A stretch of 64,000 nucleotides of DNA. Source: Triticum aestivum (taxonomy: Eukaryota; Streptophyta; Magnoliopsida; Poales; Poaceae). A model generated the notes under the pieces. The model saw only the letters and a program-made list of their open reading frames with translations. It made no database searches and was not told the origin of the DNA. The position numbers and the translations under genes are program-made. The DNA lies in the NCBI RefSeq assembly GCF_018294505.1, contig NC_057814.1, positions 292,694,604 to 292,758,603 of the forward strand, read 5' to 3'. Below are positions 55,701 through 64,000 of the stretch, one piece after another (positions within the stretch are counted from its first letter, which is position 1; every line of letters begins with the position of its first letter).

Positions 55701-56915
55701 AAGTTCTGCTAAAAACCAGAGAATAACAGCAACTAGCCCTCTTCGAACAGAGATTTGGGCATCAAGATGACCTCTAATGAACATGGTGCAATTCAAGAAC
55801 ATGAAGAGCATCACGAGATGAACAATTTGACATATTGTACGCGTGAATCGGAGCTACATGCAAGAAGTTATCGCATCGGGAACAGAGGCACATGCTGATG
55901 AAAATCCAGACTTAGAGAAATTAGGGGGGGCGAGAAGTCAACTGGCGCGTACGGTGGCTCGATCCAGATCGGATCGAGGGTCAGGCCGGCGATGGCGCCC
56001 GTGGCCAGCGACGGCGGAGGCGAGGGAGATGGCCGGCGCGGGCAGCCGGAGGCGAGGCCGGAGGGAGGAAGGCGACGGGGAAGGGGCGCCGGCGGCGATG
56101 GCGCGGCCGGCGGAGAAGGGGCGCCGGCGGCGGTGGCGGGGCCGGCCGGCGGCGGTGGCGGGGCCGACCGTCGGCGGGCGCGCGGGGAGGCAGCGGACGG
56201 GGCGCGGGCGCGGTGGAGCGGGCCGAGGGGGCCGGGGACGGGCCTGTGGGCCGGCGGCGGCGGGAGGACCCGGCGGCGACACGTGGCGGCGGCGGGGCGG
56301 TTGGACGTGTCCGGCGGCGGAGTGGGATGAGGGCTAGGGTTAGACTGCGGTTGTAATTCGGGATGCCCACCTATTTATAGGTAGAGGGAGCTAGGAGACT
56401 CCAAATGAGGTGCGGCTTTCGCCCACACGATCGTGATCGAACGACCTAGAGCATGGAAGAGAGTTTGGTGGGTTTTGGGCTGGTTTTGGAGGGGGTTTTG
56501 CTGGATACTCAAATGGACTTTGCGGATGCCCGGTTAACCGTTGGAGTACCAAACGACCTCCGAATGGAACGAAACTTGACCGGTAGTCTCCGGGTGGTAT
56601 ATTAAGACCACTTGACAAGCCTCGGTCCATTCCGAGAAAGTTTGACACACGCACACGAAAGAAAACAAGAAGGGGTGCACCGGAGGAGATAGGAGCGCCG
56701 GATTGGAAAACGGACAACGGGGAAAATGCTCGGATGCATGAGACGAACACGTATGCGAATGCAATGCACATGATGACATGATATGAAAATGCATGACATG
56801 ACAAAATACAAAACGGAAGACAAAAACCCGACAACGGAGGGAAAAACATATCACATAGCCGAAAATGGCAAGAGTCGGAGTTACAAATATGGCAAGTTAC
56901 ATGCGGGGTGTTACA
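52728..56915 (-). mobile_element. Solo LTR C (4.2 kb), complete
   Basis: Flanked by GATGG at 52723-52727 and 56916-56920. On the minus strand it starts TGTAACACCCCGCATG and ends CGTGGGCGTTACA. It is the most complete of three copies of this LTR and the reference for recognising A and B. It interrupts the last exon of the antisense gene; removing it and one GATGG restores that exon's open frame. The GC-rich part near 56000-56330 holds chance open frames only. Confidence 0.92.
56371..56380 (-). promoter_or_regulatory. TATA box of solo LTR C
   Basis: The minus strand reads CTATAAATAG about 535 bases into the LTR, equivalent to 7913-7922 in copy A. Confidence 0.6.
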
Positions 56916-57183
56916 GATGGCTCGGCTCAATAAAGTTCCCAGTCGAATTGAAGAATGGAAGAAGTCTTCTGCCCGGTGCGGCGTTGATGTGGCTCTATCT
57001 CTGGTTCGCGTCCACTGTCGAGAAGCTCGGGAAGAGAAGCTGGCGGCGATTAAAGTTGCTAACACCAAGAGGCATGACTTCCAGTCCTTCATGGAGACTT
57101 TCATTGCTGCCGCCACTCGGATTGCTGACGGGATCGACCTGGACGAATTCGTCGAGCCTGCCAACCCTCCTCCTGCGGAGTGA

Positions 57184-57415
57184 ACAAACTTTTATGCCCT
57201 GCCTTAAATTTGCCTCAGAATGCCGAGTGATTTTGTAATCGTTAAACTCCTTCGGGCTGAATGCCTGAGTACTTTGATCCGTGGTCTTGAACTTCAAGAT
57301 TTATCTGAACTTGATTTATCTATGAATATGCTTGCATTTTCCTTTGAGTGGAATTTGTTCTCCACACGGAATAATCTTTGTGCTTGAGATGCAGCTCTGA
57401 GGTGGATACTCCAGT
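57184..57415 (+). other. 3' flank of the X antisense gene
   Basis: Non-coding T-rich sequence after the stop codon, with no definite polyadenylation signal. It leads into tandem repeats. Confidence 0.4.
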
Positions 57416-57702
57416 AGACTTGCACCTCGTCGTCCTTGCAGATAAGGGTGAAGCGCGCGTTGTACTTGTGACGCGGCTCCGAAGGAGAAGGTTGCAGTCG
57501 ACCTGCACCTCGTCGTCCTTGCGGATAGGGATGGAGTGCACGTTGCACTTGTGACGCAATCCCTAAGGAGAAGGTTGCAGTCGACCTGCACCTCGTCGTG
57601 CTTGCGGATAGGGATGGAGCGTACGTTGTACTTGTGACGCAGCTCCGAAGTAGAAGGTTGCAGTCGACCTGCACCTTGTCGTCCTTGCGGATAGGGATGG
57701 GT
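57416..57702. repeat. Tandem repeat, about 83-bp period
   Basis: Three to four units with GTCGACCTGCACCTCGTCGT, then CTTGCGGATAGGGATGG, then TTGTGACGC. Small indels vary the length. Confidence 0.8.
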
Positions 57703-57708
57703 TTCGAA

Positions 57709-58550
57709 CTTAGGCGAGTACTGGACTACAGCTAAGCCCCCGAGTGGGAGGGTTGCTCATCACTCGATAGGATTTTTCAAACTTAGGCGAGTACTGGACT
57801 GCAGCTAAGCCCCCGAGTGGGAGGGTTGCTCATCACTCGGTAGGATTTTTCAAACTTAGGCGAGTACTGGACTGCAGCTAAGCCCCCAAGTGGGGGGAGG
57901 GGGTTGCTCACCACTCGGTAGGATTTTTCAAACTTAGGCGAGTACTGGACTGCAGCTAAGCCCCCAAGTGGGAGGGTTGCTCACCACTCGGTAGGATTTT
58001 TCAAACTTAGGTGAGTACTGGACTGCAGCTAAGCCCTCGAGTGGGAGGGTTGCTCACCACTCGGTAGGATTTTTCAAACTTAGGCGAGCACTGGACTGCA
58101 GCTAAGCCCCCGAGTGGGAGGGTTGCTCACCACTCGGTAGGATTTTTCAAACTTAGGTGAGTATTGGACTGCAGCTAAGCCCCCAAGTGGGGGGAGGGGG
58201 TTGCTCACCACTCGGTAGGATTTTTCAAACTTAGGCGAGTACTGGACTGCAGCTAAGCCCCCGAGTGGGAGGGTTGCTCACCACTCGGTAGGATTTTTCA
58301 AACTTAGGTGAGTACTGGACTGCAGCTAAGCCCTCGAGTGGGAGGCTTGCTCATCACTCGGTAGGATTTTTCAAACTTAGGCGAGCACTGGACTGCAGCT
58401 AAGCCCCCGAGTGAGAGGCTTGCTCATCACTCGGTAGGATTTTTCAAACTTAGGCGAAACGGATTCGCGGCTAAGCCCCCGAGTGAGAGGCTTGCTCACC
58501 ACTCGGTAGGATTTTTCAAACTTAGGCGAAACGGATTCGCGGCAAAGTCA
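57709..58550. repeat. Minisatellite array, about 73-bp period, 12 units
   Basis: Units begin CTTAGGCGAGTACTGGAC and end ACTCGGTAGGATTTTTCAAA. Ten units are close copies and two units carry a 4-base-longer GGGG variant. The last two units have a diverged GCGAAACGGATTCGCGGC core. The array lies between the 3' ends of pol and of the antisense gene. Confidence 0.92.
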
Positions 58551-58673
58551 CCCACTAGGGGATTTCAGACGCAAACAAAAGCAACAACAATCGTTTAAGA
58601 AGACTGTAAAGCTCTTGTCTTTGATAAACAAACTACAAAGGTATTTCTTATTACATCTCATCCGAATGAGTAC

Positions 58674-59948
58674 TTAAGTATAAAAGGGGCGGAGCAGCTC
58701 CGCATTCCAAGCCTGTGGCTCGTCTTTCTGATGCTCGACATTGTAAAGATGGTATGCTCCATTGTGGAGAACTCTGGTGACAATGAAGGGACCTTCCCAA
58801 GCAGGGGGCAGCTTGTGTGGTTTCTACTGATCTACTCGAAGAACCAAGTCTCCCTCTTGAAATGCTCGGCCCCTCACGTTTCTGGCGTGGAATCGACGCA
58901 AGTCTTGCTGATAAATGGTCGACCGGATTAAGGCCATCTCTCTTTCCTCCTCTAGGAGATCGACTGCGTCCTGCCGGGCCTGTTCTGCTTCATCTTCAGA
59001 GAAGAGCTCGACTCGGGGTGCATTGTGAAGCAAGTCACTCGGTAGAACAGCTTCAGCTCCATAGACCAAGAAGAATGGAGTTCGGCCAGTCGACCGATTG
59101 GGAGTTGTCCTCAATCCCCAAAGAACTGATGGAAGTTCATCGACCCAGGCGCCTGCTGCGTGCTTGAGATCACGCGTCAGTCGGGGTTTCAGTCCTTTGA
59201 GAATCAAGCCATTTGCTCTTTCTGCTTGTCCATTCGACTGGGGGTGGGCGACTGAAGCATAGTCGACTCGTGTGCCTTGGGAAGCGCAGAAGGCTCTGAA
59301 CTCATCAGAATCGATGTTCGACCCGTTGTCAGTGATGATGCTGTGTGGAACCCCATATCTGAATGTCAACTCTCTGATGAAGCTGATGGCAGTACTGGCT
59401 TCAAGATTCTTGATAGGCTTGGCTTCAATCCATTTGGTAAACTTGTCGACTGCTACAAGCACATGAGTGAAGCCGCTCCTACCAGTCCTCAGCGGTCCAA
59501 CCATATCCAATCCCCAAACAGCAAAGGGCCAGACGAGTGGAATGGTCTTCAGGGCTGACGCAGGCTTGTGGGACATATTGGAGTAAAACTGGCAGCCTTC
59601 ACATTTGTCAACTATATCTTTCGCCATTTCATTTGCTCGTGGCCAATAAAATCCAGCTCGGTATGCTTTGGCCACAATGGTCCGAGAGGACGCATGGTGG
59701 CCACAGGTCCCCGAGTGGATATCGTTGAGGATCACTCGACTTGCTTCTGGCGTTATGCATTTCTAGCTGACTCCAGTCACACTTTCTCTGAACAGCAGTC
59801 CTCTTATCACAGTAAAGGCTTTGGACCGACGGACGATCTGTCGAGCCTCCTCTTCATCCTCTGGGAGTTCCTTCCTAAGGATATACGCAATATATGGCAC
59901 TGTCCAATCAGGAGTGATGACTAAAACCTCCATGATCAGGTCGACCAC
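58674..59948 (-). pseudogene. Integrase of element X
   Basis: Gypsy integrase, which inserts element DNA into the genome. The zinc-binding part shows the histidines of IHSGTCGHH and the cysteines of CEGCQF. The core has the three catalytic acids: D in GLDMVGPL, D in ITDNGSN and E in SNGQAERANG, the last two 35 residues apart as expected. The C-terminal part LPPAWEGPFIV and a final PFYT before TAA (58674-58676) are intact in frame. TAG codons at 58824-58826 and 59763-59765 break it. The N-terminal linker to RNase H is 59766-59990. Confidence 0.9.
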
Positions 59949-59990
59949 GGCTGGGACCTCGACTTTAGTCGGATCTGTAGCACTCTTAGG

Positions 59991-60422
59991 CTACGGGGGC
60001 TCTTCAGTGAAAGGATCTTCTTGAACTGAAGGTGTATGAATGTGTTCCAAAAACACATTGCTGGGAATGGCTTCTCTCTTGGAACCTATCTTTGCCAAAT
60101 CATCGGCTGCTTGATTTTTCAGTCGGGGTATATGATGGAGCTCTAACCCCTCAAACTTCTTTTCCAACTTCCTCACCGCATTGCAGTAACCAGTCATAGC
60201 TGGGCTTCTGACGTCCCACTCCTTCATCACTTGATTGACTACCAAATCTGAGTCGCCGTAGACCATGAGGCAACGGACGCCGAGTGAGATGGCCATACGT
60301 AACCCATATAAGAGTGCTTCATATTCCGCTTCGTTATTGGAGGAATCAAAGTGAATCTGGAGAACATATCTGAGCTTGTCTCCTCGGGGGGGATACCAGT
60401 ACCACCCCAGCACCGGAACCAT
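59991..60422 (-). pseudogene. Second RNase H domain of element X (Tat type)
   Basis: An additional RNase H after the normal one. It starts with TMFFDGSKMLNGSGAGVVL at the end of the preceding ORF and continues here with NNEAEYEALLYGLRMA, VYGDSDLVVNQV and LKNQAADDLAKIGS. The acids D, E, D and D of the RNase H fold are present. Such a second domain is known for the Tat lineage. A frameshift in a run of seven G's at 60386-60392 separates the two pieces, and a TAG at 59991-59993 ends it. Confidence 0.85.
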
Positions 60423-61890
60423 TCAACATCTTGGAGCCATCAAAGAACATGGTCCAGTGCTCCGAGTGGACTTGAGTCGGCAGTTGCTGTTCGATCCACT
60501 CGGCGAGGAAATCTGCTATTGCTTGGGACTTGACAGCTTTATTTGCCTCAAACTTGATATCCAAGGGAAGGAGTTCAATCGCCCACTTTGCCACTCGACT
60601 AGTTGCATCTCTGTTGTTCAGAATCTCTGATAATGGAGCATCGCTGATGACTGTAATGGAGTGGTCAGAGAAATAGTGTGCAACCTTCTTCGTGTTCATA
60701 TAAATCCCAAAAACAAGCTTCTGATAATGTGGATATCTTTGCTTTGATGGAGTCAAAACTTCAGAAACATAATATACTGGGTGTTGAACTTTATAGGTTT
60801 TTCCTTCTTCTTCTTCCCGCTCGACCGTAAGTACTGGACTGAGGACTTGTCCAGTGGCTGCAATGTAAAGCAGTAAAGGCTCTTTGCTGATTGGGGCAGC
60901 AAGCACCGACTGGGTGGAAAGCAGGGCTTTGAGCTCTGCAAATGGTGCATCAGCTTCAGGAGTCCACTCGAACTTATCAGACTTCTTCATCAGTCGGTAA
61001 AGAGGCAATGCCTTTTCACCGAGGCGAGAAATGAATCCACTTAAGGCGGCCAAACAACCTGTAAGCTTCTGGACATCGTGCACACGCACAGGGCGTTTCA
61101 TTCGGAGAATGGCACCAACTTTCTCTGGGTTAGCGTCGATCCCCCGTTCGGAAACGAGGAAGCCGAGTAATTTTCCGCCCGGAACTCCGAATGTGCACTT
61201 TGATGGATTAAGCTTGATATCATACCTTCTGAGGTTGGCAAAAGTTTCAGCAAGGTCAGCCAGCAGGTCGGAACCTTTACGTGACTTGACCACAATGTCA
61301 TCCATGTATGCTTCCACATTCCGACTGATTTGAGTGAGTAAACACTTCTGAATCATCCTCATGAATGTGGCTCCAGCATTCTTCAGGCCGAATGGCATGG
61401 TGACATAACAGAAGCACCCAAATGGAGTGATGAAAGCTGTTTTTATCTCATCGGGTCCATACAATCGGATCTGATGATTCCCGGAATAGGCGTCCAAAAA
61501 GGACAAGCGCTCACACCCTGCAGTCGAGTCGACTATTTGGTCGATGCGGGGGAGAGGAAAGTAATCTTTCGGGCAGGCCCGATTGATATGCTTGAAGTCA
61601 ATGCACATGCGAAGTGAGTCGTCCTTCTTGGGGACTATGACAACATTGGCTAGCCACTCGGAGTGGTAAATCTCTCGGATAAACTCAGCTGCTAGGAGCC
61701 GAGCCACTTCTTCATCAATTACTTTTCTCTTCTGTACGGCGGACCGTTGAAGATGTTCTTTGACTGGTTTCACTTTTGGGTCGACTCACAAACGGTGCTC
61801 AGCCAGCCCCCTGGGAACACCCGGCATGTCAGAAGGTTTCCATGCAAAGATGTCCCAATTCTCATGGAGGAACTGGATGAGCGCTTCTTC
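60346..61890 (-). pseudogene. Reverse transcriptase and first RNase H of element X
   Basis: Gypsy polymerase that makes DNA from element RNA. The open part starts at 61773. RT motifs in order: MCIDFKHINRACPKD, LSFLDAYSGNHQI (catalytic D), TMPFGLKNAGATF, then the active site EAYMDDIVV at residues 154-162. The RNase H part has YYVSEVLTPSKQRYPHYQK. The start of the second RNase H follows before the stop at 60346-60348. The same frame continues upstream to gag through a TGA at 61786-61788 and a TAG at 61891-61893, so this was one gag-pol frame. Confidence 0.92.
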
Positions 61891-63931
61891 CTATTTGGAG
61901 TCGACTGTTGTCGAAATGTGAGTCGGAGCAGCATTGGGGTCGGTCGAGTGAATCTGAATCGGCTTCGTTTCACCAGACGACTGGAATGCAGAATCTGTTG
62001 CAGGCTTCTTAGCTCGCAACAAATCACTCAAATCTGCATTCTTTTGATACTCCTGCAATTCTACTACTGCCATTTGTGCATCGGCGATCTTTGAGCCCTT
62101 CTGGAAGCACTCTTCTGCCTTCTTCCGATTGCCAGAGATAGTCATCACTCCTCTAGGACCAGGCATCTTCAATTTGAGGTACACGTAACATGGTCGAGCC
62201 ATAAAACGTGCATAAGCTGGCCTGCCCAGTATAGCATGATAAGCACTCTGGAAATCCATGACTTCAAACGTCAACTTTTCTTTGCGGTAATTCTTGGAAT
62301 CACCGAAAACCACATCAAGGGCGATCTGGCCAAGTGACTCAGCCTTCTTGCCAGGAATAACCCCATGGAAACTCATATTGCTCTCACTGAGTCTGGATAT
62401 CGGAATGCCCATTCCCTTCAAGGTCTCTGCATACAATATATTCAAGCCACTGCCACCATCCATCAGAACCTTAGTCAACCGAGTGCCTTCGACAACTGGG
62501 TCGACCACCAACGCTTGCCTCCCAGGGGTGGCTATGTGCGCTGTGTGATTGGACTGGTCGAACGTAATGGCAGTCTGAGACCACTTCAAATAATTGGGTG
62601 TCGCCGGAGCGACCATGTTTACATCTCTGTTGATGAGTTTCAGTCGACTTTTGCTCTCAACATTAGCAAAAATCATTAAAGTGGAATTGACGTGGGGGTA
62701 ACCATCATCATCTTCCTCTTTATCCTCAACTTTGTCCGACTCTTTTTCCTTTTCTTTGGGTTGTTTCTCTCGAAACTGCTGGATTAGGAGCCGACACTGT
62801 CGAGTGGTATGCTTCGGGTAAATGAGATTACCCTCTTCATCTTTTTTGGTGTGAATGTGGCATGGCAAATCCAACACATCATTTCTGTCTTGATCTTTTA
62901 TTTTCTTGGGGTTCCACGGTCCTTTGGGATTCCCCTTGAACTTTCCTTGAGTCACGGCTAAGGCTTCTCCAGGAGCAGCTGGCTCGGCTTTGCGCTTCTG
63001 CTTCCGACTGGAGTTCCCTCCTCCGGTTTCGTGGGTGACTGTTTTGTGCTTGCCACTCCGGAGCCGATCCTCCTCTTCACCATTGGCATACTTGGTGGCA
63101 ATCTCCATCAGTCGACTCAGAGACATATCTCCGGTTCGACCGAACTTCAGATTCAACTCTCGATACTTGACACCTTCCTAGAAGGCACAAACTGCTTGGT
63201 GATCTGACACATTTTCCACCGTGTGGTGCAACGTGATCCATCTCTGGATATAATCCCTCAAGGTTTCATTTGGCTTATGCACACAAGATTGTAGCTCTGT
63301 TAGCCCTGCTGGTCGTTTACATGTACCTTCAAATGTTCTAACAAACACTCGGGCAAGTTCTTCCCAACTATAAATACTGCCGGGTGCTAACTGATTCAAC
63401 CACGCTCTAGCCGAGCCCTCCAACATCAGAGGAAGGTGCTTCATGGCCACTTCATCATTGCCACCACCAATCTGCACAGCCACTCGGTAGTCCTCTAACC
63501 AAGTGGCAGGCTTGGACTCACCAGTGAACTTGCTGACTCCAGTCGCCAACCAGAAGTTGGGAGGAATCACTGTTGCTCTGATGGCTCTGCTGAAACACTC
63601 AGGACCTGAAACATGCACTCTGCTGTCCGTCGGATAATCTCTATCGTGGCCATCTCTGTGTGCCCTGTTCCTGTCAACCAGACCTTGAACGAGAATGGAT
63701 CTCGCGTCAAAGCCCGGCTCCCGGGGGTCGACTGGAATCCTTCGCCCACCACTGTGAGGGCGTCTGTCATCGTGTTGCCGAGGTGCGTATGACCCACTCC
63801 TTGGGGGAGGTGTGGGTACTCGACGTCGATCATACTGCTCACGGTTTCTATACTGATCCTGTCGGTCTCCACGTCCCTCACGCCTTGGAGGCGATCTTGG
63901 GCTGTGAGCCGACTGAACTGTGTCTGCCATT
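61891..63931 (-). pseudogene. gag and protease of element X
   Basis: ATG at 63931 opens MADTVQSAHSPRS; it is preferred because the upstream open frame has no other Met and the region before is leader-like. Gag: an Arg-rich N-terminus, then the capsid block from LATGVSKFTGESKPATWLED to CKRPAGLTELQSCVHKPNET. A CHIH...HTTRQC segment may be a zinc knuckle (residues about 99-121 of the second piece). Protease follows with VLMDGGSGLNILYAETL and AILGRPAYARFMA. A TAG at 63178-63180 splits the capsid, and another at 61891-61893 ends the frame before RT. Confidence 0.88.
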
Positions 63932-64000
63932 ACAGATCTACTATGAATCCTGTTCCGAGACTGTGACACTGCTGTGTTCTGCTCCCCCGCCACCCGGAGC

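Larger units (their letters stand above)
49236..57183 (+). pseudogene. Antisense gene of element X: seven exons, gypsy-type transposon domain plus coiled coil
   Basis: Seven exons read opposite to gag-pol: 49236-50226, 50318-50676, 50763-50836, 50928-51309, 51944-52058, 52139-52426 and 52506-57183 (the last interrupted by solo LTR C, 52728-56915). All six introns are GT-AG and every join keeps the frame, giving about 898 residues. Exon 1 has a Lys/Arg-rich N-terminus, then the domain seen in D (LDFFGAQLHHFSPN, SLCENFLGCRPHWGLFKHIF). Exons 2-4 are acidic and Ser-rich. Exons 5-7 are coiled coil, ending DGIDLDEFVEPANPPPAE. Function is unknown. Damage: a one-base insertion after the ATG, a frameshift near 51030, and TAG at 50546-50548, 51295-51297 and 52034-52036. 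Confidence 0.85.
48145..64000 (-). mobile_element. Element X: Tat-lineage gypsy retrotransposon with dual RNase H and antisense gene
   Basis: On the minus strand the window gives gag (63931 onward), protease, RT, RNase H, a second RNase H, integrase, tandem repeats, then a plus-strand spliced gene, a polypurine tract and the 3' LTR. The second RNase H after the first is a mark of the Tat lineage. The 5' LTR is right of the window. All coding parts have stop codons, so this copy is dead, but most domains are recognisable. Solo LTR C is a later insertion in the antisense gene. X appears to sit in the integrase of W at a C-run. Confidence 0.9.

Noticed and set aside
57709..58550. Regular repeats considered as a CRISPR-like array
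   Set aside because: Units are contiguous without unique spacers, and the setting is a plant retrotransposon, so it is a minisatellite.

Overview
The window is plant heterochromatin. It looks like a grass of the Triticeae (wheat, Aegilops or barley type). LTR retrotransposons inserted into one another fill almost all of it, and I found no host gene. The reasons are TG...CA long terminal repeats (LTRs), five-base target-site duplications (TSDs), tRNA primer-binding sites, Copia and Ty3/gypsy polyprotein remnants, LTR sequences I recognise from Triticeae genomes, and Stowaway-type MITE ends. Family names are from memory and tentative; the structural joins are read from the sequence.

Layout, outermost to innermost. 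(1) Positions 1-2123 hold two LTR pieces of one family in opposite orientation, then about 0.9 kb of unassigned DNA and MITE ends. (2) W, a broken Copia element on the minus strand (3086-6244), is cut in its integrase. (3) X, a Ty3/gypsy element of the Tat lineage on the minus strand (48145 to past the window end), appears to have gone into W. (4) Y (6245-48138, minus, TSD CCCCC) sits at the W/X boundary. (5) Z (14450-47277, plus, TSD GACAG) is inside the 5' LTR of Y. (6) V (14983-45044, minus, TSD CCGGC) is inside Z. (7) D, a second Tat-type element (15298-40937, minus, TSD GAAGC), is inside the 3' LTR of V. (8) A non-coding large retrotransposon derivative (LARD, 23166-35464, minus, TSD CGCAT/CGCGT) is inside gag of D. 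Three solo LTRs of one long-LTR family lie in Y (7379-10851, truncated), D (36137-40045, TSD GCGCC) and X (52728-56915, TSD GATGG).

The coding content is gag, protease, reverse transcriptase, RNase H and integrase of these elements, nearly all broken by stops and frameshifts. X keeps the fullest set: gag-protease, RT, two RNase H domains and integrase. D keeps gag, protease and a remnant of RT. V keeps one ORF that resembles Athila ORF1. Y, Z and the LARD carry almost no coding sequence.

The most interesting system is a gene on the opposite strand of both Tat elements, between the end of pol and the 3' LTR. In X it has seven exons and six GT-AG introns whose phases all join in frame (49236-57183). 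In D it has one intron, also in frame (16476-19213). Both encode about 890-900 residues: an N-terminal 'putative gypsy type transposon' domain, an acidic or low-complexity middle and a coiled-coil C-terminal half. Because it lies antisense to the genomic RNA, its introns would not be spliced out during retrotransposition. Tandem repeats lie at its 3' end, where it converges with pol.
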